Shown one piece after another: positions 7,306 through 15,335 of a stretch of DNA of 39,246 nucleotides. The stretch covers positions 1 through 39,246 of IMG/VR virus record IMGVR_UViG_3300030105_000091; one strand, given 5' to 3'. The DNA comes from a virus. How positions within the stretch are numbered: position 1 is the stretch's first letter; each line of letters begins with the position of its first letter. Below the pieces are notes generated by a model. That model did not search any database and was not told where the DNA came from. It saw only the letters and a program-made list of their open reading frames with translations. Made by a program: the position numbers and the translations under genes.

Positions 7306-8248
7306 TTTGCATATCCTTTAGCTTTTGCGCCGCATATTCTTTATTAGATAATCCGAGGCGCTTGGCGATTGCGGCCTCCGATGAGGAAATGACAACTTTA
7401 TTGCGTGATGAGGCAGTATTTCTACCACCCGGGGCCACCACGGAGCCAGCCTTACGTTGTGGTTGTCGAACCTCGGGTTCCACGTCCGCAAAGCGATCTG
7501 GGTATCGAGACCGCATGGCCTCGTTTATCTTACTATAGTACACATCCGTTGTAGAATCAACGCCTGTCTCTAATAGTTCTTCATGTACGAGCATAGCGTA
7601 TCGTGTCATGCTTGTATCTTTCTGGAACCAGTCGTTCTCGGCTACCCAATCCTGCGCTTTGCGGTCTGGTTTAGGAACCCGAGGTGCTGCTTTTGGAGCT
7701 TCAGACTGGTCTTGCACAGCCCGTTGCGCCGGTTTCCAGTTCTCTACACGATCAGCTTCCATCTGTAGCTTAGATAGCGACATCTGTGCTTCGAGCACGG
7801 CATCTGTATCTCCAGCCTCATACGCCTCTTTGTAAGCTCGTTTCGCGCTGTTAAGTTCCGATGCTACACGTGCCTTGGCTTCGTTAACCAGCACGCCTTC
7901 ACCTTCAGAAAGGTTTTTGCGGAGACGCGTAGCTTCGTTCTTCTGCGATTCAGCGTAATGAACTGCGACTTCACGTTCTCGTTCAGCTTCTTCTTTACGG
8001 CGACGTTCTTCATGGAACTCGAATTTTAGCTTCTTGATACGCTTCTGTACCGATTCACTGTGCTTTTCAAGTTCTTCGTCTTCTGGAATATCCGCCTCTG
8101 CGTCAGCTGCCCGGCGTGGACGGCCTTTATCTGCGTCTGGAGTATCATCTTCGATCTCCACTTCAAAGTCACCGTCGTCGGACATATCTACTTCAACGGT
8201 GTCTGTTTCGAGTTCTTCGTTCTCGACTATTGTATTCTTGTCAATCAT
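7298..8248 (-). CDS. Scaffold-like coiled-coil protein
   Basis: The protein has 316 residues. Residues 1-65 are very acidic (Asp/Glu-rich). A long charged coiled coil follows at about 65-165 (KRIKKLKFEFHEERRRKEEAE), with a Pro-containing linker after it. The C-terminal region around 190-316 includes RKAQDWVAENDWFQKD and ends KRLGLSNKEYAAQKLKDM. An acidic start, a long coiled coil and a position between portal and coat gene fit a scaffolding protein that shapes the procapsid. It overlaps the co-chaperonin gene by 4 bp. Confidence 0.65.
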   Translation of the reverse strand: MIDKNTIVENEELETDTVEVDMSDDGDFEVEIEDDTPDADKGRPRRAADAEADIPEDEELEKHSESVQKRIKKLKFEFHEERRRKEEAEREREVAVHYAESQKNEATRLRKNLSEGEGVLVNEAKARVASELNSAKRAYKEAYEAGDTDAVLEAQMSLSKLQMEADRVENWKPAQRAVQDQSEAPKAAPRVPKPDRKAQDWVAENDWFQKDTSMTRYAMLVHEELLETGVDSTTDVYYSKINEAMRSRYPDRFADVEPEVRQPQRKAGSVVAPGGRNTASSRNKVVISSSEAAIAKRLGLSNKEYAAQKLKDMQNG

Positions 8249-8613
8249 GCTCTGCTATACCCCCGTGGGTCTTCAACCACCGCTTCAACAGTATCATCGT
8301 TGATAATGCGGAACTCTCTGTTGTGTAATTTAAAACGTGTACCTGAATACGAACGGAAGATAATAAAATCACCTTTTTCGCACCATGGACCGTCAGGGAA
8401 ACGTTTTTTGTCTGTATAGGCTCCAGTACCTATACTTATAACATACCCAATAATGGTAGCAGTTTCTTCCATCTTGGTTAAAGCATCGGGCATATAAACG
8501 CCCCCATCTGTTTTACCCTCAAGTTCTGGGATTGCGATAAGCAGCTTATAACCTTTCGGTTCGGGTAATTTTGCCAGTAGCTGCTCGTCATCTATTTTGT
8601 CGGTAGCGTACAT
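8245..8613 (-). CDS. GroES-like co-chaperonin (Cpn10 fold)
   Basis: The 122-residue protein follows the Cpn10 pattern: PEPKGYKLLIAIPE as the first strand, DGGVYMPDAL at the mobile-loop/roof region near residues 37-46, then IIGYVISIGTGAY, CEKGDFIIFRSYSGTRF and a final FRIINDDTVEAVV. It should cap host GroEL to help fold a virion protein, as T4 gp31 does for gp23; this is family knowledge. No GroEL gene is in the window. Its overlap with the scaffold gene in the head module supports a capsid-folding role. A GGAG lies upstream of the ATG. Confidence 0.8.
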   Translation of the reverse strand: MYATDKIDDEQLLAKLPEPKGYKLLIAIPELEGKTDGGVYMPDALTKMEETATIIGYVISIGTGAYTDKKRFPDGPWCEKGDFIIFRSYSGTRFKLHNREFRIINDDTVEAVVEDPRGYSRA

Positions 8614-8698
8614 CTTAGTCTCCTGCAGTGATTAAAGGCTCACAGCGCCTTTTGCATGGATTATTCCACGTTATGTCGTATAACTACACGTATGATGC

Positions 8699-8887
8699 CT
8701 AATCTTCAATATACTTCTTCTCAATATCTTTAACATCGTTACGTATAGTAGTTAAGGCTTCGTATTTACCTACTAGCCTCCAGTAAGTCTCTTGATTTTG
8801 TGCGCCGCCTTCCGCTAGGTGTTCGGCGATAGAGGTGCGGCTTTCTTCGAGCCGTGTAAGCATGGTATGAAATATACTATCAGCCAT
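8699..8887 (-). CDS. Small helical protein downstream of portal
   Basis: The 62-residue protein is fully helical by composition (FHTMLTRLEESRTSIAEHL, KYEALTTIRNDVKDIEKKY). Its ATG overlaps the end of the portal gene by 8 bp, so it is almost certainly co-translated. An 85-bp gap with a small AAAGGC/GCCTTT hairpin follows before the co-chaperonin gene. The family is unknown. Small helical proteins at this position may assist portal or capsid assembly, which is inference only. Confidence 0.6.
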   Translation of the reverse strand: MADSIFHTMLTRLEESRTSIAEHLAEGGAQNQETYWRLVGKYEALTTIRNDVKDIEKKYIED

Positions 8888-11309
8888 CGAGGTTCACTTT
8901 CTCTGCAATGTCCATAGCTAGACGCGCCGCGGACTCCTTCTGATCTGTTTCAAGCTCTGCAACCTTAACGCCAATACGTGCCGCTTCTTTCTCCTCTTCG
9001 GAGTCGATACGTGCCTGTTGTAGTCGGGCGTTCTCTTGCTTGGACATAGCGTCGATATTAATCTTCAGCTTATCCATCTCGATCTTGTGCTTCAACTCAG
9101 TCTCTTTAATCATCAACTCGCGTTGCTGAATCTGAGTAAGTGGATCAGCCTGCTGTGCAGCGGCTTGTTCTGCAGCTGCTTCGGCTTGGCCTTTTTGGAA
9201 CAGCTTCTCTGCAGCTTTCGCGGACAGTCGTGAGACCTGAAGCTCTATATCTTCTGGTAACGGTGCCTCTGGGTCTGGAAGTTCTACGCCTAGCTGTTTC
9301 TGTATCTCTACACGATATTGTAGCGCTACGTGCTCCGTAATGTGAGACATCATAGCGGACTGAATTGCGCTCGCGAACGGTGATTGCCCCACAATCTGCA
9401 TGATCTTAGGGTCTTGCATCGCCATCATATGAGTCTGGATATGCGCCTCATGGTCTTGATAAGCAAAGGCTTTGACCGGCTCTTGTTTTAAGATAGCCAT
9501 ATTCTCAGTTACTGGGTCAGCGGGTTTAATATCTTCGGCTAACGTAATGATATCGTCAGCGTCTTTAATACCCAGAACTTCGAGCATCTGACGGTGCAGC
9601 TTGCCCATATTGTACATTTGTGGTGCTTGCTGGGCCAGTTGAAGTGCAGCTTGATACTGCATTATGCGTTGCGCCATTGTAGCCGCGTTAGGATCAGACA
9701 CTGGGATGACATCTACCCGGCCATCAAAGTCTGCTATACGATCTGCGGGTTCGTCCATCTCATACGCGTACTCAGAAGGCATGTAATCATGTACGATCCT
9801 AGCTAAGATACGAAGCTCTTGTTTCATCGCTGCGTGCAAGCGAGCCTGAATACCCGACATTACCTGCATAGAACGCTCCATAAGCGCCAAAGTCGTTCCT
9901 ACAGGAGCCTGAGCGTTGATATCACCCATTTGGATGTCACCTACCGCCGCAATACGTCTTCCTTCATCTACGACGTTCCCAAGTAGTGAGTAGAGTACGC
10001 TTGATGGTTCTTTGTAAGGAAGGGGTACAATGGACTCTTTAATCGTACCAGCTGGCACGTCCACGTCACGAAACTCACCCGGCATGATTGGGGTGTTGTC
10101 CCCGGTGATACGCATGCCTCGGGCTTTAAAGCCTGCTGGGAGGTTAGATAACGTACCTGCATCAATAAGCTGACGCATTATAGAGGTAGCAGATTTGGTC
10201 AAGCCCCCTAGCGTGTGTATAAGCCCTGTACCGTAGAAACCCATACCGGGCAAATACGGATAATGTACGACGTGCATACGCTTCTCGCGCTTGCTGTCTT
10301 CTTCATACCAATTTCGACGGATAGCTAGAATTACGCTAGACGATTTATCAATCGTTACTACATACGGCAGTGAAACACCGTCTACATCATCGAAAGGCTC
10401 AGGTAGGTCTAAATCTACATGCATTTCTAGAACAGTATGTCGTGGGTCGTCAGAGTAAGTAGCTTCAGAACCTTCTAGTTCGTTGTACTTCTCTTCAATG
10501 TCAGTGACATCTTTAGTTGCTTCAGGCAGTTCGACGTCACGGTAGAAGCCGTTTACCTGTAGTTTAAGTACTTCTTCAGGTGTTTGCTTCATAACATGCG
10601 TAAATCGTGGCGCGGTTCGTAAATTAGACGCGCCGTAGGATACTACAAGGTCTTCTGCAGGAACAAACTGGGACACAGGACGTTCTGTTATAGGATCGAA
10701 GTAGATTTTCTTAAATGCGGAGCCAGCCATCGGGAGTTTGAACAACATCTGTTCCATCTCGTCACGGTAATCCGGCATCTTTTCAGTAATAAGGTAGTTA
10801 AGTTCGGTCTCGACACGTTGTGCCTGCTCAAACTTCTCAGATGTCATCTTGCCTACAATCTTGCTGCGTACGGGTCCTGCTGCTGGGAGAAGTTCTCCCA
10901 TCGCCTGCGCTTGGAATTTAATCACCGCTTCGGTCATCATAGGGTGGTACACCCCAGAAGCTCCGTTCCACGGTTCGGTACGCTCCTCTACCTTCATACC
11001 GAGAAGGTCCATACCCTTAATATAGGCACTGGCCCATTCACTGCGAGATTCACGATCAGAGGAAAAGTGTTCTATTAGCTCGCTTGCTATTTCCTCGAGT
11101 TCGTCGTCGTCAATAAATTCAGCTAGGTTGGAATCGTGAGAAATATCTTCGTCCATCTCAGGTGTATCACCAAACTCAACCACAATAGACCCGTCATCCA
11201 TAACAACTTCTATAGCTTCTGGGTCTTCCACTTCGATAGTTAAATCAGGGGTTAGCTCGTTCTCCTCAAAGAGAATATCACTAGGTTCCATAGGTTTTTC
11301 GACTGCCAT
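8880..11309 (-). CDS. Portal protein, P22-like, long form
   Basis: The 809-residue product has an acidic N-terminal extension (1-70), a portal core with EPWNGASGVYHPMMTEAV, PAEDLVVSYGASNL and MHVVHYPYLPGMGFYGTGLI, and the segment TKSATSIMRQLIDAGTLSNL typical of P22-type portals. The region from about 690 to 800 is a Gln/Ala/Glu-rich coiled coil, comparable to the long barrel helix of P22 gp1. It forms the dodecameric DNA channel at one capsid vertex. It lies downstream of terL across a 179-bp structured spacer. Confidence 0.85.
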   Translation of the reverse strand: MAVEKPMEPSDILFEENELTPDLTIEVEDPEAIEVVMDDGSIVVEFGDTPEMDEDISHDSNLAEFIDDDELEEIASELIEHFSSDRESRSEWASAYIKGMDLLGMKVEERTEPWNGASGVYHPMMTEAVIKFQAQAMGELLPAAGPVRSKIVGKMTSEKFEQAQRVETELNYLITEKMPDYRDEMEQMLFKLPMAGSAFKKIYFDPITERPVSQFVPAEDLVVSYGASNLRTAPRFTHVMKQTPEEVLKLQVNGFYRDVELPEATKDVTDIEEKYNELEGSEATYSDDPRHTVLEMHVDLDLPEPFDDVDGVSLPYVVTIDKSSSVILAIRRNWYEEDSKREKRMHVVHYPYLPGMGFYGTGLIHTLGGLTKSATSIMRQLIDAGTLSNLPAGFKARGMRITGDNTPIMPGEFRDVDVPAGTIKESIVPLPYKEPSSVLYSLLGNVVDEGRRIAAVGDIQMGDINAQAPVGTTLALMERSMQVMSGIQARLHAAMKQELRILARIVHDYMPSEYAYEMDEPADRIADFDGRVDVIPVSDPNAATMAQRIMQYQAALQLAQQAPQMYNMGKLHRQMLEVLGIKDADDIITLAEDIKPADPVTENMAILKQEPVKAFAYQDHEAHIQTHMMAMQDPKIMQIVGQSPFASAIQSAMMSHITEHVALQYRVEIQKQLGVELPDPEAPLPEDIELQVSRLSAKAAEKLFQKGQAEAAAEQAAAQQADPLTQIQQRELMIKETELKHKIEMDKLKINIDAMSKQENARLQQARIDSEEEKEAARIGVKVAELETDQKESAARLAMDIAEKVNLDG

Positions 11310-11336
11310 GTTCTTGCCTCACTCGGTTCGTTTGAG

Positions 11337-11446
11337 GGCACTATAGCAGATATAGTGCCTAAATAGAAAGCTATCTTCGTAGGGTGAGGACACAACTAAC
11401 GAGGGAGGTTCGGTACGAAGTGTCCTCACGGACGCTACCAACGTCC
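11337..11446. other. Structured spacer between terL and portal with three hairpins
   Basis: This spacer holds a perfect 9-bp inverted repeat (GGCACTATA at 11337-11345 with TATAGTGCC at 11351-11359), a perfect 10-bp one (GTGAGGACAC at 11384-11393 with GTGTCCTCAC at 11420-11429) and GGACG/CGTCC at 11430-11446. CTTCGTA at 11376-11382 can also pair with TACGAAG at 11414-11420, interleaved with the 10-bp stem, which allows a pseudoknot. No T-tract follows on the leftward strand. It may be a structured untranslated region controlling portal expression or RNA stability. Confidence 0.55.
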
Positions 11447-11488
11447 TGTGGATAGCCATACTACACATATACACGTATGTCATCCCCA

Positions 11489-13054
11489 TCAGTAATACGC
11501 CGCCTTACGATGTAAATATGAGTCATCGTCCTCCATGTCCGTAGGTAAACGGATAAATCCACCCTGACGGAATCTTAGGAGAGCCATAACCGTACTGTCG
11601 ACTAAGTCATCGTTTGACATGAATGGAAACCCAGCCACTTCTTCTACGAGCTCGTCTGCCCAACGAGTGGCGGGTACCCAGACCATGCCTGAAGAAATAA
11701 TATCTGACACAGAGTTAAGCCGTGCTAACTTATCACCAGTCCCTCGGTGGGGTGTGTACTCGGTGACAGGCAGGCCCATGCGTCGCATCTCTTGGTAGAG
11801 TGCTACACCAGAACTTTTCTTCTCCACAATGAACGCGTCAGGGTCCCAGTGGTTGTACTGTTCCATCGCCAGCTCCTTGAGCTCAGGAAACTCCAGCCGT
11901 TCTTTTATACTGTCAAGTAGAATAATGTTGTGTGAACTTGTTTCCTCGTGAAAGAACACGCCCCAAGTGGTAAGTGCGGTGTAATCGGCCCGGTTATGCT
12001 TCTCTGCCGCGGCATCTAGGGACATAATTACGTACTCAACCGACGGGAGCTTGTCGTTCTCCCAAATGTTCCACCATTCACGCTTCACAATAGAAGCTTC
12101 TTCGGATGTGGGCTGCTGCTGGTACTGCGAGTTCCACTGGAACGCAGGCATTGAGGCCTTGGTTCGCTTTAACGCCGCAAGATCAAAGAACTCCGGCCAT
12201 AGGGGCTTCTCTATTGGTTTACCCTCTTTGTCTTCAGAGTCTAAAATTGCAGGGAACTCAACGATTTCGTACTGGTCAGCCTCCTCATTCTTAACCATAT
12301 CGTTGGTCACACGACCTGTTAGGTCGTCCATATGCCACCTAGTCTGCACGATAGCTACACGCCCCCCGGGCATTAGTCGTGTTCGGGCACCGAAGGTAAA
12401 CCATTCGTAAGCTTTTTTAAAGACGGAAAAGTTGCCGTTGATAACATCTTGTTCAGAATGAGGGTCGTCGACCAACAATAGGTCAGCGCCACGCCCAGCC
12501 AAAGCAGAACCAATACCACACGCAAAATACTCTCCTCCAAAATTTGTGTTCCATCTACCAGCTGATTTACTGTCTACCGCAAGAGAAACCTCTGGAAATA
12601 TAGATTTGTACTCCTCTACGGCAATAAGGTTACGAACCTTACGCCCAAAATCCACCGCTAAGTCTGTGGTGTGTGACACCATCATCACTTTTTTGTTTGG
12701 GTTCCTACCTAAGAACCATGCAGGGAAGAAAATAGACACAAGCTGTGACTTACCATGTCGTGGTGGAATGTTGACACATATACGGTCTTCATCTCCAGAT
12801 TCAATCGACATAAGCATGTCTGCGAGGATTCTATGGTGCTTCCCTACTATGAACCCCGGCATCATCGCCTTGCAAAACTCTATGAGATCGTCATGCGCCG
12901 CCTTATTTGCCTTCCGCGTGGAGAGTTCTCCCACGATTGTGTCGATCTCGACAAGCTCTTCGGGGCTAAACGAGTCTAGATTGTCCAGTATGCGCTGGAT
13001 ATCCTCCGGTGAGAAGTCCATATCCTTAGCTAAGTTAGCTAAATTGCTAGACAT
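11489..13054 (-). CDS. terL: Terminase large subunit
   Basis: The 521-residue protein has a Walker A motif PPRHGKS at about 97-103 and Walker B LLLVDD at about 192-197, followed by the coupling region. A C-terminal RNase H-like nuclease has an acidic residue in SLDAAAEKHNRADYTAL, a second in DAFIVEKKSSG and a third in DDLVDSTVMALL. It translocates DNA into the procapsid and cuts concatemers. The start overlaps the upstream small-subunit gene by 8 bp. Length and motif order are normal for the family. Confidence 0.93.
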   Translation of the reverse strand: MSSNLANLAKDMDFSPEDIQRILDNLDSFSPEELVEIDTIVGELSTRKANKAAHDDLIEFCKAMMPGFIVGKHHRILADMLMSIESGDEDRICVNIPPRHGKSQLVSIFFPAWFLGRNPNKKVMMVSHTTDLAVDFGRKVRNLIAVEEYKSIFPEVSLAVDSKSAGRWNTNFGGEYFACGIGSALAGRGADLLLVDDPHSEQDVINGNFSVFKKAYEWFTFGARTRLMPGGRVAIVQTRWHMDDLTGRVTNDMVKNEEADQYEIVEFPAILDSEDKEGKPIEKPLWPEFFDLAALKRTKASMPAFQWNSQYQQQPTSEEASIVKREWWNIWENDKLPSVEYVIMSLDAAAEKHNRADYTALTTWGVFFHEETSSHNIILLDSIKERLEFPELKELAMEQYNHWDPDAFIVEKKSSGVALYQEMRRMGLPVTEYTPHRGTGDKLARLNSVSDIISSGMVWVPATRWADELVEEVAGFPFMSNDDLVDSTVMALLRFRQGGFIRLPTDMEDDDSYLHRKAAYY

Positions 13055-13634
13055 TGAGGCCCAACTCCTTATCTACGTCGATAATAGCGCCGTCAATCGT
13101 GATCGCATCCTCAATTTCACTGGGGTTTACCAACCTAGACAGCTTTTCGCGTAGTTTATCCTTCAGATCGTCCGATGTTTGGTGCGTTACGGTCACTTCA
13201 GACTTCTCAGCAAACAACCCAACGTCTGATATCTTACCTAGCAGCTCCAACGCACGTATCCGTATGCGTGGGTCAGGGTTTTCGGTCTCCTCGATCAGCT
13301 TATTTGTCACTAAGTGGCGTACTTGCGTTGCACTTTTCACTACAGAGTGTCCGAAATCCTTCAGGATTCTGTCTGTCAACAGTAAAGTCGCGGGTGTCAA
13401 CTGGGCCACTCGCTTAGGCGTTGCAACTTTGGATGTTTTGTGAGGGTTCTCAGCGTAAGATACGGCTAACGCCGCTGCTGTATCCTTGTCTGCACTGGTT
13501 GCTTCAACCTTTAGCCCGTTGGCATGCAGGTATTCTACCGTCTTCGCAGCTGCGGACGTTTTGATTGCAAGGTCCTGCATGTCCGGAGCTTTGCGGGTCG
13601 GTACTCCGCGCTCAGGTTCAATATGTATAGTCAT
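13047..13634 (-). CDS. Terminase small subunit (probable)
   Basis: The 195-residue protein precedes terL with an 8-bp overlap, the standard place for the small subunit. It is mainly helical, and the segment IRALELLGKISDVGLFAEKSEV is a pattern I associate with small terminases. A helix-turn-helix in the middle is not obvious. It would recognise the packaging site and regulate the large subunit. It is the first gene of the leftward operon, about 14 nt downstream of the predicted transcription start, with GAGGG as ribosome site. Confidence 0.65.
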   Translation of the reverse strand: MTIHIEPERGVPTRKAPDMQDLAIKTSAAAKTVEYLHANGLKVEATSADKDTAAALAVSYAENPHKTSKVATPKRVAQLTPATLLLTDRILKDFGHSVVKSATQVRHLVTNKLIEETENPDPRIRIRALELLGKISDVGLFAEKSEVTVTHQTSDDLKDKLREKLSRLVNPSEIEDAITIDGAIIDVDKELGLNV

Positions 13635-13654
13635 TTTTAGCCCTCGTTTGTGGG

Positions 13655-13683
13655 ACTATACAAAATTTTTTACAGCATTTCAA
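13655..13683 (-). promoter_or_regulatory. Leftward late promoter, sigma70-like
   Basis: On the minus strand, TTGAAA (complement of 13678-13683) and TATAGT (complement of 13655-13660) are separated by exactly 17 nt. Each differs from consensus by one base. The predicted start is near 13648, about 14 nt before the terS ATG. It would drive the whole structural operon with host RNA polymerase. Confidence 0.7.
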
Positions 13684-13864
13684 TCCAGTTTGATAATAGG
13701 CGTTTCTATATACGAGGGGGTGGGGTAGTCACGGGCATCAAAAAGTTAGGTAGGGGGGCCCCAATTTCGTGGAAACGTAAAATATTTGCGCAGAATAGTA
13801 TTATAGAGTTGAGGGTATAGTGCGGGTGTGCAGGGGGGATAGGGGTAGGTGGGGTGTCATATGT

Positions 13865-13879
13865 GTAGTGATCTACTAC
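13865..13879. promoter_or_regulatory. Operator-like palindrome, copy 1
   Basis: The site reads GTAGTG-ATC-TACTAC, a degenerate copy of the GGTAGTGNNNCACTACC family. It lies about 19 bp upstream of the -35 element of the rightward promoter at 13898-13926. Confidence 0.5.
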
Positions 13880-13897
13880 CATTTACCCTCTAATACT

Positions 13898-13926
13898 GTG
13901 ACACATCACACACAAACACGTATACT
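13898..13926 (+). promoter_or_regulatory. Rightward promoter, sigma70-like
   Basis: GTGACA at 13898-13903 and TATACT at 13921-13926 are separated by 17 nt, each one base from consensus. The predicted start is near 13933, some 55 nt before the ATG at 13988. It serves the short two-gene unit that ends at the terminator at 14831-14854. Confidence 0.65.
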
Positions 13927-13987
13927 GATGTTATCAAAAGCGAAACATACTGTGACGCTAAGATATATATTCTCGAAAGGATATACC

Positions 13988-14563
13988 ATGACACGAATGA
14001 TAGACATACTACCACATCAAACTAACCACCCAATGCTAGGCGCCGAGCTAGGTGCTGAGATTGCCAAGTTTAGTAAAGGCGTAGTCGGCCAAGATAAGAA
14101 GCTTACAAAGGTTCTTGATATGTTTAAAGCAGGCGGGTTCAAAAGCACTGACCTAATCAGCAACACTTCAAAAGGTTCAACAGCAACCGAGGAGATGTTC
14201 ACATGGTGTAAGCAAATGATAGCGAGTGGATTTCCAGCCGGAGTTAAAGAGCTTTGTGAGCTATCGCCAAAAGCGGCCGGTGATAAAGTGGTCGATGGTC
14301 GAAATAGATCATACTGGGCAAGACAACCGAACTCTATAATCGGTGGATTGCAAACGCAACTAAAGAATAGAGAGCAGATCGACGCTGAGATAGCAAGCGG
14401 TAAGCAAGGTGCTGATGCTAGGACAAGATCGTCTGAAGCGATTGCCAAAGGTGAACTAGGCAAAGTAATAACCCGCTTACAAAAAGCAGAGGTATTCGAA
14501 ACAACTATGGATTTGGATGTTATGATATCGCAACTACGAGCGATGGTTAAATCAATCCGCTAA
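13988..14563 (+). CDS. Early protein of unknown function
   Basis: I place the start at 13988, where GAAAGGAT lies 6 nt upstream; the frame extends further but without a ribosome site. The 191-residue product starts MTRMIDILPHQTNHPMLGAEL and is mostly charged helices (QDKKLTKVLDMFKAGGFKS, IAKGELGKVITRLQKAEVF), with a basic middle part (RNRSYWARQPNS). No recognised DNA-binding or catalytic motif is seen. As first gene of the early unit, controlled by a promoter with an operator-like site, it is a candidate regulator or host-takeover protein; that is inference. Confidence 0.65.
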   Translation: MTRMIDILPHQTNHPMLGAELGAEIAKFSKGVVGQDKKLTKVLDMFKAGGFKSTDLISNTSKGSTATEEMFTWCKQMIASGFPAGVKELCELSPKAAGDKVVDGRNRSYWARQPNSIIGGLQTQLKNREQIDAEIASGKQGADARTRSSEAIAKGELGKVITRLQKAEVFETTMDLDVMISQLRAMVKSIR

Positions 14564-14571
14564 ACTAAACT

Positions 14572-14591
14572 GGGGCGGTCTAGGCCGCCCC
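14572..14591 (+). terminator. GC-rich hairpin after the first early gene
   Basis: GGGGCGG at 14572-14578 pairs with CCGCCCC at 14585-14591 around a 6-nt loop. No T-tract follows, so it may be a partial terminator or an RNA-stabilising hairpin between the two early genes. Confidence 0.4.
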
Positions 14592-14622
14592 ACACTATCA
14601 ATCAATTACAGGAAACAAAACA

Positions 14623-14817
14623 ATGCAAAGAATACACCGAGCCGCTTTAGACATTATCGCTAAATGGGACGACGAGAAATTCGAACGTAATATGAATTAC
14701 TTGGAGACACGTTTTCACAAAGCAGACTTTACTTATCTATTGAAGACACGTCGCATAATGAAAGAACATGGCGAGACGTTCCCACGTCAAATGGCTTTTA
14801 CTTTAATACACCGATAA
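14623..14817 (+). CDS. Small early protein, unknown function
   Basis: The 64-residue product is helical and charged: MQRIHRAALDIIAKWDDEKF, then RNMNYLETRFHKADFTYLL and a basic end. AGGA lies about 11 nt before the ATG. It sits between a GC hairpin and a strong terminator, so it is the second and last gene of the unit starting at 13898. No family is recognised. It resembles small host-interaction proteins in size only. Confidence 0.55.
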   Translation: MQRIHRAALDIIAKWDDEKFERNMNYLETRFHKADFTYLLKTRRIMKEHGETFPRQMAFTLIHR

Positions 14818-14830
14818 CTACACGCGTCGA

Positions 14831-14854
14831 GCCGAAAGGTTCGGCGCTTTTTTT
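14831..14854 (+). terminator. Rho-independent terminator of the short early unit
   Basis: GCCGAA at 14831-14836 pairs with TTCGGC at 14840-14845 around AGG, followed by GC and seven T residues (14848-14854). It lies 14 bp past the stop codon of the 64-residue gene. Confidence 0.85.
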
Positions 14855-14944
14855 GTGTCTAGATTTTGGGTACTAATTATACCAGTTCTCCGAGCAGCTT
14901 TGCGACACATCGGAATCGGCTTGTTACGACACCCGCCAGTATGT

Positions 14945-14959
14945 GTAGTGACCCACTAC
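14945..14959. promoter_or_regulatory. Operator-like palindrome, copy 2
   Basis: GTAGTG-ACC-CACTAC with perfect 6-bp arms. It ends 10 bp before the second 31-bp direct repeat. Confidence 0.7.
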
Positions 14960-15062
14960 CTTAATTATGCCAGTTCTCCGAGCAGCTTTGCGACACATCG
15001 TACTTCGTGTGTACATCTTCTCGTATGTTTATGTACGTCGTGTGACAAGACTCTCTAATAAG

Positions 15063-15077
15063 GTAGTGAACCACTAC
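15063..15077. promoter_or_regulatory. Operator-like palindrome, copy 3
   Basis: GTAGTG-AAC-CACTAC with perfect 6-bp arms. It ends 10 bp before the third direct repeat, the same spacing as copy 2. Confidence 0.7.
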
Positions 15078-15142
15078 TATATCTATACCAGTTCTCCGAG
15101 CAGCTTTGCGACACGACATGTATGCAGAGGCCTTATTTTTAT

Positions 15143-15244
15143 AATGTTCCACTATAATGTTCCTAATGTTCCACAAGAAGTTCCACAGTAGGCAAAAATA
15201 AGTCATTGATTTTACTATAATGTTCCTAATGTTCCTAATGTTCC
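15143..15244 (+). repeat. Cluster of six AATGTTCC elements (left arm)
   Basis: Exact copies lie at 15143-15150, 15156-15163, 15165-15172, 15219-15226, 15228-15235 and 15237-15244. Several are spaced by 9 bp in tandem (AATGTTCCT). All point the same way, and the mirror-image cluster follows about 90 bp later. They look like iterons of a replication origin or repeated sites for one DNA-binding protein. Confidence 0.85.
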
Positions 15245-15335
15245 ATATAAAAAAATATAACACTTCCTACGCGACCCCCCATCTATAATGCGATGTAAGC
15301 CCCCAGCACAAATCCCAGAACACCCAAAAAATGAC

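Larger units (their letters stand above)
13635..13987. other. Divergent promoter region between late and early units
   Basis: This 353-bp stretch has no convincing gene. It holds the leftward late promoter, one operator-like palindrome and a rightward promoter. Between them lies a G-rich run on the plus strand (about 13715-13765 and 13810-13860), including GGGGGGCCCC near 13755. Nothing else is assignable. Confidence 0.7.
14882..15114. repeat. Three copies of a 27-31 bp direct repeat
   Basis: The core CCAGTTCTCCGAGCAGC continues with TTTGCGACAC. Copies are at 14882-14912, 14970-15000 and 15088-15114. The first two are identical over 31 bp and the third over 27 bp. Copies 2 and 3 follow an operator-like palindrome at exactly 10 bp. 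Read leftward, each copy runs into TGGTATAAT, TGGCATAAT or TGGTATAGA, an extended -10-like sequence. Confidence 0.85.

Noticed and set aside
12546-13154. A 202-codon frame opposite terL
   Set aside because: It is antisense to a gene with clear motifs and has no protein-like features; long antisense frames are expected from the codon bias.
14882-15114. Three repeats considered as a CRISPR array
   Set aside because: Spacers are 57 and 87 bp, contain operator palindromes, and no cas operon is present; the Cas4-like nuclease is of the phage recombination type.
15143-15244. GTTC repeats considered as SOS (LexA) boxes
   Set aside because: The spacing is GTTC-N5-GTTC, not the N7 of alphaproteobacterial boxes, and there are far too many copies.
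14961-15263. A 100-codon leftward open frame with repeated NIRNII peptides
   Set aside because: The repeats in the peptide simply mirror the DNA elements; no ribosome site or protein-like composition.
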